From positions 124,001 to 188,000 of the forward strand of contig JAWZXG010000027.1 in assembly GCA_037178625.1 (NCBI GenBank): a stretch of 64,000 nt of DNA, given 5' to 3'. The stretch comes from Skeletonema tropicum (lineage: Eukaryota; Bacillariophyta; Thalassiosirophyceae; Thalassiosirales; Thalassiosiraceae). Shown here in pieces: positions 1-11,729 of this stretch. Within the stretch, counting starts at the first letter, position 1. Each line of letters opens with the position of its first letter. Both the position numbers and the translations under genes were made by a program. The notes under the pieces are model-generated. The model was not told where the DNA came from. It searched no databases and saw only the letters and a program-made list of their open reading frames with translations.

Positions 1-141
1 GACAAGAGAAAGAATCATCTCTCAGCATTCAGCATTCAGCAGTACCATATCATCTCTCTCGACAGATATATATTATATAGATCGATTCCATAAAATCAGC
101 TTGGCCTTATCAAAACGTACGCTTCACGCTAGCTACAGGAT

Positions 142-465
142 ATGTGTATGGTACGGTACCAAGTCATCATGATATCCTACGCTTATGCCTCAACCTTCAT
201 TTTCTTCTTCTTCGTGTTGCTAGCTTGCTGCTCGAGCACGACGAGTGCATGGTCGCTTTCATCTTCACCTTCATCAAGATCATTAAGATCATCGAGCGCC
301 GCGCTATCAAAACAATATCATTCCAATCATCTTCATCATCAGGATGATCATCAATGTCAATGTCATTCCGAATATAAATATAAATATTGCTCAGCGATAT
401 TATCCACAAATCATCTCAGTCTCAGTCTCAGATCATCTTCATCATCAGACGACTACTACTACTAA
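142..465 (+). pseudogene. Truncated 5' copy of the lipid kinase gene (107 codons)
   Basis: The first roughly 100 codons match the N-terminus of the intact kinase at 8095: the hydrophobic signal-like segment, the TSAW site and the Ser/Arg-rich stretch. Relative to the copy at 5194, about 270 bp are missing after the Ser-rich run. This throws the frame and ends the ORF in a run of TAC codons. All catalytic motifs of the kinase are absent. The 5' flank and TATA-like sequence are intact, so the fragment could be transcribed. At most the product would be a secreted or organelle-targeted leader peptide. A dead duplicate is the simplest reading. Confidence 0.75.
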
Positions 466-665
466 TATTGATATTGATATTGGCGCCAACAATCTCAATC
501 GTAATGGTAATGATAATGATGATATTGAAGAATCAATATCATCAATATCATCGCTCGCTCTCATTATGATTCTATTATTTATCATGCATGCACATGACAA
601 TCAACCAAATAATCCGCAATAAAATATATATATGAATATTACTGTTTACTCCTCTTTTACACTGT

Positions 666-2119
666 TTCATTCACCTTTCTCTTGCTATCTTGACACTTGT
701 AGTCGTCGTATCAAGGCGATGAGTGGTGTTTTAAAATCCTCTCATCGAGATCTATCGATGAAACATACTGCCAAGCCCAAACATCGATCTTTTGTCAATG
801 AACTCAACTCAAGAAGGAATACCACTTTATCTGATATTGGTTGTGTGTCATATATTGATTATAGAGAGAAGTAAGGTCGCTCGCTTCGCTCGCTCCGCTT
901 CGCTCGCTCCCAGATTTCGGAAATTGAACAGAATGACAAGGCGGCAATTTCAATTTCAATTCCATCATTATCATTGATAACGTCAGTCAACAATGACAAC
1001 TACTTCGCCTTCGGCTCACTCCACAAGGAGTGCATTTTCATCAATATCAACATTACCGATGGCAATAACAACATTACAATCGACAGCTCACTCGCCTGGC
1101 GGCTCACTCGCTACGGCGAAAGTAAAATAGATATTGTCTACTGGGATAGGTTACATCTTGCAGTTTAAGTAGTAGAAGTGCTCGCTCGCTTCGCTCGCTC
1201 ACACCGACACATTCTCCTCGCCCACCACCGCCAGCTAAGTGTCGATGGTGGTGGTAGCAGCAGTGGTAGCAACAGTGGTGGTGGCGGGTGAGAATTGAGA
1301 CTGTGTCGGTGATGATGGAATGATGGATTTGGTATTACTGTTGCGGTGGTGGAGGATGAGATGGTGTTATTGTTGTTTGTATTGTAGTATGAGTGTATTT
1401 TGTCATTCCACCACCGCTACTGTCATTACCAAGTAGTATTGGTTGTGGCGGTGGTGGAATGGAATGATGTAACTTCCACCACCGCCACTAACATAGGCGG
1501 TGGTGAAAGTGAATGCCAATCCCTGGTAGTAGTGGCGGTGGTGGATGTAATCCAATGATGAATGATAGGAGTATACAGTATACGATACCAATGTTCATGT
1601 GGCGGCGGTGGAATGATGTATGATGGTGGTGGATTACCAACCGTCATATGGTATGTATTGGCCGAGCGGAGTCATGATAGAGGCCAGTTGGGAGCGAGCG
1701 ACCTTACTTCTCTCTATAATCAATATTGGTTAGTAGTACTTGGATCTTGCTGATGAAGGTGGTCGCTTTTTGAGATTTGAGGCTGATCGTCTAAAACTGT
1801 CTTTCGCGAGGCCCTTGGCCGAGCAGTGGTTGTTATTTTGTTGCGTAATAATGGTACCGATCGATAGAGCTTAACAAGAGCTTTCCAACGGTGGTCATAT
1901 TGTTGATTTTATCAAATTTTGACTCTATTTGGTGGAATTTCAATTCGGGCTCAGAAGCAGAATTTCAAGCCGTCAGCCACTTTCTAGACCTGTTTTTGAC
2001 TGATTCGATTCTCAAATTCGGCTCCAATGCGGCTGATTATACGCCTAATCGATAGAGCGCGATGAGAGCTTTCCAAAACGACACTTATCGCCGTCATTGG
2101 CCGCGTAGGAGACAAGATA
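666..2119. mobile_element. Foldback element, copy 1 (no coding capacity)
   Basis: About 1.45 kb with long inverted arms. The outer left arm near 690-770 (CAAGGCGATGAG...) is the imperfect reverse complement of the outer right arm near 2045-2119 (tcgatagagcgcgatgagag). Inside, a second inverted pair joins about 855-890 (attgattatagagagaagta and the following CGCTCG run) to about 1693-1727. The middle holds GGTGG/CCACC runs that are themselves inverted, and short palindromes of the GAGCGAAGCGAGC type. No transposase is visible. Related elements lie at 3193, 6008, 30390 (half) and 33086. Confidence 0.7.
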
Positions 2120-2665
2120 TCGGCAGTAGATAGCACACATCATCATGGTGCATTGATCTGATGTGATGCTGATGCGTCGAGAAGTGACTTTTTGATGCGA
2201 CACCAAAATCAAGATGCCCGTCTCAAAAAGTTCGCCATTCATGCCACAGAACGAAGCATCACGCACGCACCGAAGATAGATCCGAAGTCCGTCCATCCAA
2301 TCCAAGCAATCAATCAATCAACCTACCGTAGATACCATACCGTACGTCATGACCACACTCATCAACATCATCTCGATTATCATCTAACTACTACATGAAC
2401 ATATCATTCAATTCACCGACGGGACAATAAAACGGACCTTCTTACCTTACGACGACGGGCCTCTCTACATCATACAATATATAATAATAATATTCGATAT
2501 TATACTTATCAAGCACGGCACGACGACAAGAGAAAGAATCATCTCTCAGCATTCAGCATTCAGCAGTACCATATCATCTCTCTCGACAGATATATATTAT
2601 ATAGATCGATTCCATAAAATCAGCTTGGCCTTATCAAAACGTACGCTTCACGCTAGCTACAGGAT

Positions 2666-2986
2666 ATGTGTATGGTACGGTACCAAGTCATCATGATATC
2701 CTACGCTTATGCCTCAACCTTCATTTTCTTCTTCTTCGTGTTGCTAGCTTGCTGCTCGAGCACGACGAGTGCATGGTCGCTTTCATCTTCACCTTCATCA
2801 AGATCATTAAGATCATCGAGCGCCGCGCTATCAAAATCAAAACAATATCATTCCAATCATCTTCATCATCAGGATGATCATCAATGTCAATGTCATTCCG
2901 AATATAAATATAAATATTGCTCAGCGATATTATCCACAAATCATCTCAGTCTCAGATCATCTTCATCATCAGACGACTACTACTAA
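2666..2986 (+). pseudogene. Truncated 5' copy of the lipid kinase gene (106 codons)
   Basis: Same structure as the fragment at 142: promoter region, signal-like segment, TSAW site, then early termination at the shared 270-bp deletion. There is an in-frame repeat expansion (SKSK instead of SK), as in copies 3 and 4. It has no catalytic motif. It is most likely a non-functional 5' duplicate that may still be transcribed from the duplicated promoter. Confidence 0.75.
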
Positions 2987-3192
2987 TATTGATATTGATA
3001 TTGATATTGGCGCCAACAATCTCAATCGTAATGGTAATGATAATGATGATATTGAAGAATCAATATCATCAATATCATCGCTCGCTCTCATTATGATTCT
3101 ATTATTTATCATGCATGCACATGACAATCAACCAAATAATCCGCAATAAAATATATATATGAATATTACTGTTTACTCCTCTTTTACACTGT

Positions 3193-4646
3193 TTCATTCA
3201 CCTTTCTCTTGCTATCTTGACACTTGTAGTCGTCGTATCAAGGCGATGAGTGGTGTTTTAAAATCCTCTCATCGAGATCTATCGATGAAACATACTGCCA
3301 AGCCCAAACATCGATCTTTTGTCAATGAACTCAACTCAAGAAGGAATACCACTTTATCTGATATTGGTTGTGTGTCATATATTGATTATAGAGAGAAGTA
3401 AGGTCGCTCGCTTCGCTCGCTCCGCTTCGCTCGCTCCCAGATTTCGGAAATTGAACAGAATGACAAGGCGGCAATTTCAATTTCAATTCCATCATTATCA
3501 TTGATAACGTCAGTCAACAATGACAACTACTTCGCCTTCGGCTCACTCCACAAGGAGTGCATTTTCATCAATATCAACATTACCGATGGCAATAACAACA
3601 TTACAATCGACAGCTCACTCGCCTGGCGGCTCACTCGCTACGGCGAAAGTAAAATAGATATTGTCTACTGGGATAGGTTACATCTTGCAGTTTAAGTAGT
3701 AGAAGTGCTCGCTCGCTTCGCTCGCTCACACCGACACATTCTCCTCGCCCACCACCGCCAGCTAAGTGTCGATGGTGGTGGTAGCAGCAGTGGTAGCAAC
3801 AGTGGTGGTGGCGGGTGAGAATTGAGACTGTGTCGGTGATGATGGAATGATGGATTTGGTATTACTGTTGCGGTGGTGGAGGATGAGATGGTGTTATTGT
3901 TGTTTGTATTGTAGTATGAGTGTATTTTGTCATTCCACCACCGCTACTGTCATTACCAAGTAGTATTGGTTGTGGCGGTGGTGGAATGGAATGATGTAAC
4001 TTCCACCACCGCCACTAACATAGGCGGTGGTGAAAGTGAATGCCAATCCCTGGTAGTAGTGGCGGTGGTGGATGTAATCCAATGATGAATGATAGGAGTA
4101 TACAGTATACGATACCAATGTTCATGTGGCGGCGGTGGAATGATGTATGATGGTGGTGGATTACCAACCGTCATATGGTATGTATTGGCCGAGCGGAGTC
4201 ATGATAGAGGCCAGTTGGGAGCGAGCGACCTTACTTCTCTCTATAATCAATATTGGTTAGTAGTACTTGGATCTTGCTGATGAAGGTGGTCGCTTTTTGA
4301 GATTTGAGGCTGATCGTCTAAAACTGTCTTTCGCGAGGCCCTTGGCCGAGCAGTGGTTGTTATTTTGTTGCGTAATAATGGTACCGATCGATAGAGCTTA
4401 ACAAGAGCTTTCCAACGGTGGTCATATTGTTGATTTTATCAAATTTTGACTCTATTTGGTGGAATTTCAATTCGGGCTCAGAAGCAGAATTTCAAGCCGT
4501 CAGCCACTTTCTAGACCTGTTTTTGACTGATTCGATTCTCAAATTCGGCTCCAATGCGGCTGATTATACGCCTAATCGATAGAGCGCGATGAGAGCTTTC
4601 CAAAACGACACTTATCGCCGTCATTGGCCGCGTAGGAGACAAGATA
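3193..4646. mobile_element. Foldback element, copy 2
   Basis: Practically identical in sequence and layout to the element at 666-2119, at an offset of 2527. It was therefore copied as part of the tandem unit and did not insert independently. Confidence 0.7.
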
Positions 4647-5193
4647 TCGGCAGTAGATAGCACACATCATCATGGTGCATTGATCTGATGTGATGCTGAT
4701 GCGTCGAGAAGTGACTTTTTGATGCGACACCAAAATCAAGATGCCCGTCTCAAAAAGTTCGCCATTCATGCCACAGAACGAAGCATCACGCACGCACCGA
4801 AGATAGATCCGAAGTCCGTCCATCCAATCCAAGCAATCAATCAATCAACCTACCGTAGATACCATACCGTACGTCATGACCACACATCATCAACATCATC
4901 TCGATTATCATCTAACTACTACATGAACATATCATTCAATTCACCGACGGGACAATAAAACGGACCTTCTTACCTTACGACGACGGGCCTCTCTACATCA
5001 TACAATATATAATAATAATATTCGATATTATACTTATCAAGCACGGCACGACGACAAGAGAAAGAATCATCTCTCAGCATTCAGCATTCAGCAGTACCAT
5101 ATCATCTCTCTCGACAGATATATATTATATAGATCGATTCCATAAAATCAGCTTGGCCTTATCAAAACGTACGCTTCACGCTAGCTACAGGAT

Positions 5194-5952
5194 ATGTGTA
5201 TGGTACGGTACCAAGTCATCATGATATCCTACGCTTATGCCTCAACCTTCATTTTCTTCTTCTTCGTGTTGCTAGCTTGCTGCTCGAGCACGACGAGTGC
5301 ATGGTCGCTTTCATCTTCACCTTCATCAAGATCATTAAGATCATCGAGCGCCGCGCTATCAAAATCAAAACAATATCATTCCAATCATCTTCATCATCAG
5401 GATGATCATCAATGTCAATGTCATTCCGAATATAAATATAAATATTGCTCAGCGATATTCTCCACAAATCATCTCAGTCACAGTCTCAGATCATCTTCAT
5501 CATCATCATCAGACGACGACGGCTCATCATCATCAGACGACAATGACACCTCAAACTCAACGCCAACCTCCACCGGATCAACCGCCATAATTCTCAATCT
5601 AAACGCACGATCCGTCAGCGGATCATCGAAAGAACTCATCTCGCTAGCATCGAGTATCGTAGGTGAAGAGCACGTGTATGTCACGCGGACTATTGAAGAT
5701 GCGCTGGCAGCTGCTAGGATGGTGGTTAGGAAGGGCAGCATTAGCAGATCAAGAGCTACTACTACTACTAATATTGATATTGATATTGATATTGGCGCCA
5801 ACAATCTCAATCGTAATGATGATGGTAATGATGATGATAATGATGATATTGAAGAATCAATATCATCAATATCATCGCTCGCTCTCATTATGATTCTATT
5901 ATTTATCATGCATGCACATGACAATCAACCAAATGAAAATAATCCGCAATAA
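5194..5952 (+). pseudogene. Truncated lipid kinase copy (252 codons)
   Basis: The ORF follows the intact kinase from the signal-like N-terminus through the first strand of the kinase fold (AIILNLNARS) and the Thr/Ile/Asp-rich linker. It diverges just before the GGDGT nucleotide-binding motif, where the kinase has SSLPLPLPYS. The last 25 or so residues are unrelated and include a hydrophobic stretch (SLALIMILLFIM). It cannot be a kinase. The open frame is long for a decayed copy, so a targeted leader-only protein cannot be excluded. Confidence 0.6.
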
Positions 5953-6007
5953 AATATATATAAATATATATATATGAATATTACTGTTTACTCCTCATTT
6001 ACACTGT

Positions 6008-7524
6008 TTCATTCACCTTTCTCTTGCTATCTTGACACTTGTATTGGTCGAATCAAGGCGATGAGTAGTGATTTCGAATCCTCTCGTCAAGCTCTATCAA
6101 TTTATTGTAGTTTCAAGGCATAATATCAACCCTTTGACAATGTACTCAACTAAATCGACCGTACCCCTAGAAAGTCATCCCCAGCGCCAGAGCCGCCCCA
6201 AAATTTTGAAATTTCAACAAAATGAACAAAAAGACCCTCCTCCTCATCAACATGACCATCATATCATTATCAACATTACCAACAACAATGACAGCTCACT
6301 CGCCTTCCGGCTCGCTCGTCCATTCCACTGCCGTCATTGCCGTCATGAAATGAATAATAATCACTGCTCGGCCTCGCAAGCTCGCCCTCGCCAAAAACAC
6401 ACTTCCTTAATGCTGTAATATCATGACGGTTGGTACGATGTATATCAAACGCTGCGCTGAAGAACGACGGCGTAGATCAGCGTGTTCATGATTGGTTGGT
6501 ACGATGTGTGTGTGATAATAACCACAGTTCGGCCTCGCTACCGCTCACCCTCACACAACACAGAAGTAGAAGATCAGCGTGATCATGATTGGTTCGATGG
6601 TGTGCAGTGAGTGATTGGTTGGTACGGGTGATGATGATGAGTTGGTATTTGTACTTTCGGCGGCGGTGGAGTGGTTGCTGTGGCGGTGGTGGTGAGGTTG
6701 ATTGAACCTGTTACATTATGATACATTCATCCACCACCACCACCGCCATAACAAACCAATCATCATTACTTCTTCATCATGTTGTCGGCGGTGGTGTTGT
6801 TGTTGGATGAGGCAATGGAGAAGAAGCGAAGTTGTAGTATTGTTCAGTGTGGCGGTGGATTGTTTGGAGTATTATTGCGATGGTGGTGGCGGTGGTGAGA
6901 TGAGTGTGGAATGTATATCATCCACCACCGCCGCCGATGACATTCAGTGTGGCGGTGGTGGAATGATGGACGATACCTTGATGAAGTGGAAGTGTATTTG
7001 CGAGGGTGAGCGGAGCGAGGCCGAGCAGAGAGTAGTTGGATTACACTGATCGATACTTCTGTCTTCAGCGAAGCGTTTGATGCGCTGCACCTGAAGTTAA
7101 GTTCATGATATTATTGCATTACCACCTAATTCAGCGAAGCGTTGGATTTCGACGTGTACCGATTGTCTGGATGATGCTGATTGAAATGGACGCTTTTTCG
7201 CGAGGGCGAGCTTGCGAGGCCGAGCAGTGGTTATTCATTTAGACAATTTGTTGTGTAATAATGGTACAATACTAATCAAATCAGCTTCAAGAAAGCTTTC
7301 TAACGGTGGTCATATTGTATTTTTATCAAATTTGAATTCGGATGTGAAATTCTGGATCCGGAGCCGGATTCCGAGCTGCTGGTCTCTTTCTAGACCTGTT
7401 TTTGACTGATTCGATTCTCAAATTCGGCTCCAATGCGGCTGATTATACGCCTAATCGATAGAGCACGATGAGAGCTTTCCAAAACGACACTTATCGCCGT
7501 CATTGGCCGCGTAGTAGACAAGAT
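6008..7524. mobile_element. Foldback element, copy 3 (diverged centre)
   Basis: The outer arms match copies 1 and 2. Here the inner inverted pair is about 6360-6405 against about 7195-7235 (GCCTCGCAAGCTCGCCCTCG and its complement). The core has CGGTGG/CCACCACCGCC blocks. The stretch near 6110-6240 matches, in reverse, the half element at 30390. Flanks outside the arms agree with copies 1 and 2, so the same ancestral insertion has diverged internally or exchanged its loop. Confidence 0.65.
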
Positions 7525-8021
7525 ATATACGGCAGTAGAAGATAGCACACATCATCATCATGGTGCATTGATCTGATGTGATGCTGATGCGTCGAGAAGT
7601 GGACTTTTTGATGCGACACCAAAATCAAGATGCCCGTCTCAAAAAGTTCGCCATTCATGCCACAGAACGAAGCATCACGCACGCGCGCACCGAAGATAGA
7701 TCCGAAGTCCGTCCAGCCATCCAATCCAAGCAATCAATCAACCTACCGTAGATACCATACCGTACGTCATGACCACACATCATCAACATCATCTCGATTA
7801 TCATCTAACTACTACATGAACATATCATTCAATTCACCGACGGGACAATAATATATAAAACGGACCTTCTTACCTTACGACGGGCATCTCGCATCTCTAC
7901 ATCATACAATATATAATAATAATATTCGATATTATACTTATCAAGCACGGCACGACGACAAGAGAAAGAATCATCTCTCAGCATTCAGCAGTCAGCAGTA
8001 CCATATCATCTCTCTCGACAG

Positions 8022-8035
8022 ATATATATTATATA
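8022..8035 (+). promoter_or_regulatory. TATA-like sequence upstream of the lipid kinase
   Basis: TATATATTATATAG lies about 60 bp before the start codon at 8095. It is conserved at the same place in all four copies (67-80, 2591-2604, 5119-5132), as is the surrounding 5' flank. Its role as a core promoter is inferred from position and conservation only. Confidence 0.35.
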
Positions 8036-8094
8036 GATCGATTCCATAAAATCTTGGCCTTATCAAAACGTACGCTTCACGCTAGCTACAGGAT

Positions 8095-10311
8095 ATGTGT
8101 ATGGTACTACAACGGTACCAAGTCATCATGATATCCTACGCTTATGCCTCAACCTTCATTTTCTTCTTCTTCTTCTTCGTGTTGCTAGCTTGCTGCTCGA
8201 GCACGACGAGTGCATGGTCGCTTTCATCTTCACCTTCATCAAGATCATTAAGATCATCGAGCGCCGCGCTATCAAAATCAAAACAATATCATTCCAATCA
8301 TCTTCATCATCAGGATGATCATCAATGTCAATGTCATTCCGAATATAAATATAAATATAAATATTGCTCAGCGATATTCTCCACAAATCATCTCAGTCTC
8401 AGATCATCTTCATCATCATCATCAGACGACGACGCATGGGCCGACAATAATGACAATGACACCTCAACGCCAACCTCCACCGGATCAACCGCCATAATTC
8501 TCAATCTAAACGCACGATCCGTCAGCGGATCATCGAAAGAACTCATCTCGCTAGCATCGAGTATCGTAGGTGAAGAGCACGTGTATGTCACGCGGACTAT
8601 TGAAGATGCGCTGGCAGCTGCTAGGATGGTGGTTAGGAAGGGCAGCATTAGCAGATCAAGAGCTACTACTACTACTACTATTGATATTGATATTGGTATT
8701 GGCGCCAACAATCTCAATCGTAATGGTAATGATGATGATAATGATGATATTGAAGAATCAATATCATCGCTGCCGTTGCCGCTGCCGTACTCTCTTGTGG
8801 TGCCTGTGGGCGGAGATGGCACTTTGAGCGGTTGGATTGATGGCATGGTCAATGAGATGATGTTGTTGGATAATGCTGATAATAATACAGCTCAGAACAA
8901 TCATGATGTCACGAGCAGCAACAACGATTATGACAGCAATGAAAGCAACAACGATTATGACAGCAACCACTATCAAATGAAAATTCATGAAGCAGTTGGT
9001 CGACTGCCCACGATTGGATATTTGCCAATGGGCACCGGCAACGGCCTAGGATATGTGGTTGGCGCACGCAGAATTGGTAGTAGCGGTGGTGGTGCTGAGA
9101 GTGGTGATTATGATACAAAGAAGAAGAAGACGTGGGGGGACAAATTAAAGACAAAACTATCCATCAAACGGCGCAAAGTGGAACATGCTGGGAGAGTCAT
9201 GAGAAGTCTCAAACAGATTGGTGATAAATTGCAGCAACAAGAACAGCAACAACAACAACAACAAAATGAACAACAGCAACAACAAGCAGAAGAAGGAGAG
9301 GAGGAGCAACACTACTCAGTGGTGGAAATGCCTGTGATGGAAGTGACACACCACTCCTCCTCAGACGACGAAGACGAACAACAACAAAACATCGCAACCA
9401 AGGGTGACCTATGCTTCTTCGCCGGATCAGGATTTGACTCGTTAATGCTCGAAGACTTCAAACAAGTCAAGGCATGGTCCAAGTCACCCCAACGGAGTTG
9501 GACTCCATCGTTTGTAAAGGATATGTTGAGCAGTGTTGCTGGGTATTGTGTGGCGCTCGTGACAAAGACCTTGCCACAGACGTTATTGCATCAGACGCAC
9601 AAGATTAATGTCAAGGTTACGACGACGGATGAGGGGACGTTGTGGATTGATCATCGGAGGGGGGATTTTAGTGAGTTGGCTGTGGCGGTTGGTTCAAGTG
9701 TATTGGAGGGTGTGGATCGTACAGAAGAGGAGGAGTTGGATGGTGCTAATAATGATGAAGATGAAATGGCAGCAACAACACAGAAGAAGAAGAAGAAACG
9801 ACAACATTTGATATATTCGGGCACGACTGGCATTCTAGCCGCTTCTACAACTCCATTCTACGGTGGTGGAATGAGGCTCTTCCCCTACGCAAGACTCTTT
9901 CCGAACAAGCTACAATTACGAATAGGACGAATCTCTCCTCTGACAGGCTTTTTACGCATCCCTGCAATATTTGAAGGATCGTACCGTGACAAGAGTGAAG
10001 GTGACTTTGGATGCTTGGATTTTGTTGGAAATGACTTTGAAGTGGAGGTGAGTAGTACTCGTTATGAAGAGTATTTGAAGAGAAAGGAGGAACAGAAGAA
10101 GAGTAAGAAGAATACAAGATGGTGGAGAAGACAAAGGAAGAGAAGTAGTAATGATACATCTGATGAAAAGAAGAAGAAGTCACCAACGGGGTTCCCTTTC
10201 CAGCACAGTGGTGAAAGTATGGGGATGAAGGAACGCTTCCGCGTGCGTGTGGTAAAGCAACCAGTGAAGTTTATTTCCTTCTTGAAGCCAAGAATTGTTG
10301 TGGATGATTGA
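8095..10311 (+). CDS. Diacylglycerol/sphingosine kinase-type lipid kinase, possibly plastid-targeted
   Basis: The 738-residue protein has the DAGK catalytic fold. The first strand is AIILNLNARS (133-142), the nucleotide-binding motif is GGDGT (239-243), the second glycine motif is MGTGNG (312-317), a GSGFDS segment lies near 445, and the C-terminal subdomain begins GGGMRLFPYARL (590 on). The enzyme would phosphorylate a lipid such as diacylglycerol, ceramide or a sphingoid base; which one cannot be told. Residues 12-40 form a signal-peptide-like hydrophobic segment ending TTSA, followed by W41 and a Ser/Arg-rich, acid-poor stretch. This resembles a diatom bipartite plastid presequence. Long Asn/Asp- and Gln-rich insertions (about 185-225, 260-295, 380-400) separate the conserved blocks, which is unusual. 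Met12 is an alternative start. Three truncated copies lie upstream. Confidence 0.85.
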   Translation: MCMVLQRYQVIMISYAYASTFIFFFFFFVLLACCSSTTSAWSLSSSPSSRSLRSSSAALSKSKQYHSNHLHHQDDHQCQCHSEYKYKYKYCSAIFSTNHLSLRSSSSSSSDDDAWADNNDNDTSTPTSTGSTAIILNLNARSVSGSSKELISLASSIVGEEHVYVTRTIEDALAAARMVVRKGSISRSRATTTTTIDIDIGIGANNLNRNGNDDDNDDIEESISSLPLPLPYSLVVPVGGDGTLSGWIDGMVNEMMLLDNADNNTAQNNHDVTSSNNDYDSNESNNDYDSNHYQMKIHEAVGRLPTIGYLPMGTGNGLGYVVGARRIGSSGGGAESGDYDTKKKKTWGDKLKTKLSIKRRKVEHAGRVMRSLKQIGDKLQQQEQQQQQQQNEQQQQQAEEGEEEQHYSVVEMPVMEVTHHSSSDDEDEQQQNIATKGDLCFFAGSGFDSLMLEDFKQVKAWSKSPQRSWTPSFVKDMLSSVAGYCVALVTKTLPQTLLHQTHKINVKVTTTDEGTLWIDHRRGDFSELAVAVGSSVLEGVDRTEEEELDGANNDEDEMAATTQKKKKKRQHLIYSGTTGILAASTTPFYGGGMRLFPYARLFPNKLQLRIGRISPLTGFLRIPAIFEGSYRDKSEGDFGCLDFVGNDFEVEVSSTRYEEYLKRKEEQKKSKKNTRWWRRQRKRSSNDTSDEKKKKSPTGFPFQHSGESMGMKERFRVRVVKQPVKFISFLKPRIVVDD

Positions 10312-10440
10312 TTGTTATGAGATATGATCTACCTGTAGTGTGAAAAGTGAATGAATGAGTGTTTAAAGTAAAGAAGTTACAAATAAGTAGAATCAGAGAA
10401 TCTACTGCGATTGTGTTGACCTGTCAAAATGATTTGCTAC

Positions 10441-11729
10441 TTACGTCATCACTTGCTGTAAAAGGGTTCTATTGCTCTGGACATGGGAACCCTCTGGAGA
10501 ATCAATGCATCATAGCTCGTACGTGCAAGCCTCAAAAATCTGCCTCGGCGCAAAAAAGCAGATTTTTCAACACAACTCCGGAGCGAGCCGACGGCATCAA
10601 TGGTCCAGACTTCTCACCAATACATCAACACCAATAATACATCAATTAATACCCTAATGCACTCCATAGATCAAAATTTTACGCAAATTCTTATTCTTTC
10701 TGCTGCAGCTGTTGAGCTCATTCCATAAAAAAAATATTTATTATTTTGCTAGTAAATTAACATGATAATATGATGACATCCATTTCACTCCCCCTCCATG
10801 ATTCCCTTTGATAAATATAGGCGCAAACTGTTATTTATGATAGTATAAAGCTATTTTATTGTTTAGAGCGTTAATATCCATTGTTTATTGGTTGATTGTT
10901 GTGGTCACTATTTTTTCATGTGCATAACTTGTAAATTATGTACATGACATGGTGTTGGTGTTTTGGGAGCATGGGGGAGATTTATTATTCCCTCCAAGTA
11001 GTAGAATTATTAGTTCATATCATGGTTGGTTGAGGAGAGGCGCTGGGGGGTTGTTATTATTGTTTGTCTCTCCACATGAACACCACTAAGATGGAGGGTC
11101 AAAAAGAGCCAAAAAACAGGTGACAGGTGTTGTGTTATTATTCCATCAGTGGCACTTTGTTGACGTTACCCTGCCACTGAGACCTCGCCATGGGTGTTAT
11201 ATAATGGATGCACCTTCAATTCTTGGTGGATATCATTGCATATGGAGTGTAGAGTGGACACAACTACGTTAGAGATGCCAAAAATGCCCCAAAAATCAGT
11301 GTTGTGTTAATATTTCCATTAATGGCGCTTTGTCGATGTTACCCTGCCACCAAGACCTCGCCATGGGTACTAGTTAATGATTGCACCGCCGGTTGTTGGG
11401 GGATATGATGGTTTATTGAGCGTAGAGTCGAATATGCCGTCGTCGACGATCTCGGCACCTCCGTCGAGACCATGGTAATGGTGTTATTAAGCGTAGTCTT
11501 AGCCATTCCCCCGCCAATGCGGGGTGCAAACGCTGACATATACCCTTTAGAACAATAACGCAAAATGTTCGAACACGGCTTGCCGATCTGGGGATGCTAT
11601 GTTGAAAGATGCTCTAGGATGGGTTTCACCGTAGTAAGAAAAATTGCAAACCGACACAGCCGGTAGCTCCTCAAACAACTAGTAATTTGTTAGATGCCCC
11701 TCAACTAAATCTGTAAAAAAGTGTAGGGT
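10441..11729. other. No convincing gene (unit A, left part)
   Basis: AT-rich, non-coding-looking DNA with only short ORFs lacking recognisable domains. A reverse-strand ORF of 74 codons at 11339-11563 is conserved in unit B only because the whole unit is duplicated. Confidence 0.5.

Larger units (their letters stand above)
1..2524 (+). repeat. Tandem unit 1: kinase 5' end plus foldback element
   Basis: First of three tandem units, each opening with the same sequence (GACAAGAGAAAGAATC) at 1, 2525 and 5053. The same opening occurs at 7957 before the full kinase gene. The unit holds the kinase promoter region, a truncated 5' coding end, a foldback element and a conserved flank (about 2217-2524). 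The window starts at the unit boundary, so further copies may lie upstream. Confidence 0.9.
2525..5052 (+). repeat. Tandem unit 2: kinase 5' end plus foldback element
   Basis: Nearly identical to unit 1, differing by small changes in microsatellite-like stretches (for example an extra TCAAAA in the coding part, a lost TCAGTC, and ATTGAT copy number). It shares the 270-bp deletion of unit 1, so units 1 and 2 probably arose from each other after that deletion. Confidence 0.9.
5053..7956 (+). repeat. Tandem unit 3: longer kinase 5' end plus a diverged foldback element
   Basis: This 2904-bp unit keeps the kinase segment that units 1 and 2 have lost, and carries a foldback element with a different centre (6008-7524). 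It is closest in structure to the full gene and is probably the parent of units 1 and 2. Confidence 0.85.

Noticed and set aside
9233..9300. CAA/CAG repeat as a separate satellite
   Set aside because: It lies in frame inside the kinase gene and codes for a Gln run, so it is explained by the gene.
9845..10186. Reverse-strand ORF inside the kinase gene
   Set aside because: It is antisense to the conserved C-terminal kinase domain. The forward frame has the recognisable motifs.
11339..11563. Reverse ORF conserved between the two 8.7 kb units
   Set aside because: The conservation is that of the whole duplicated DNA. No coding bias or domain was seen.
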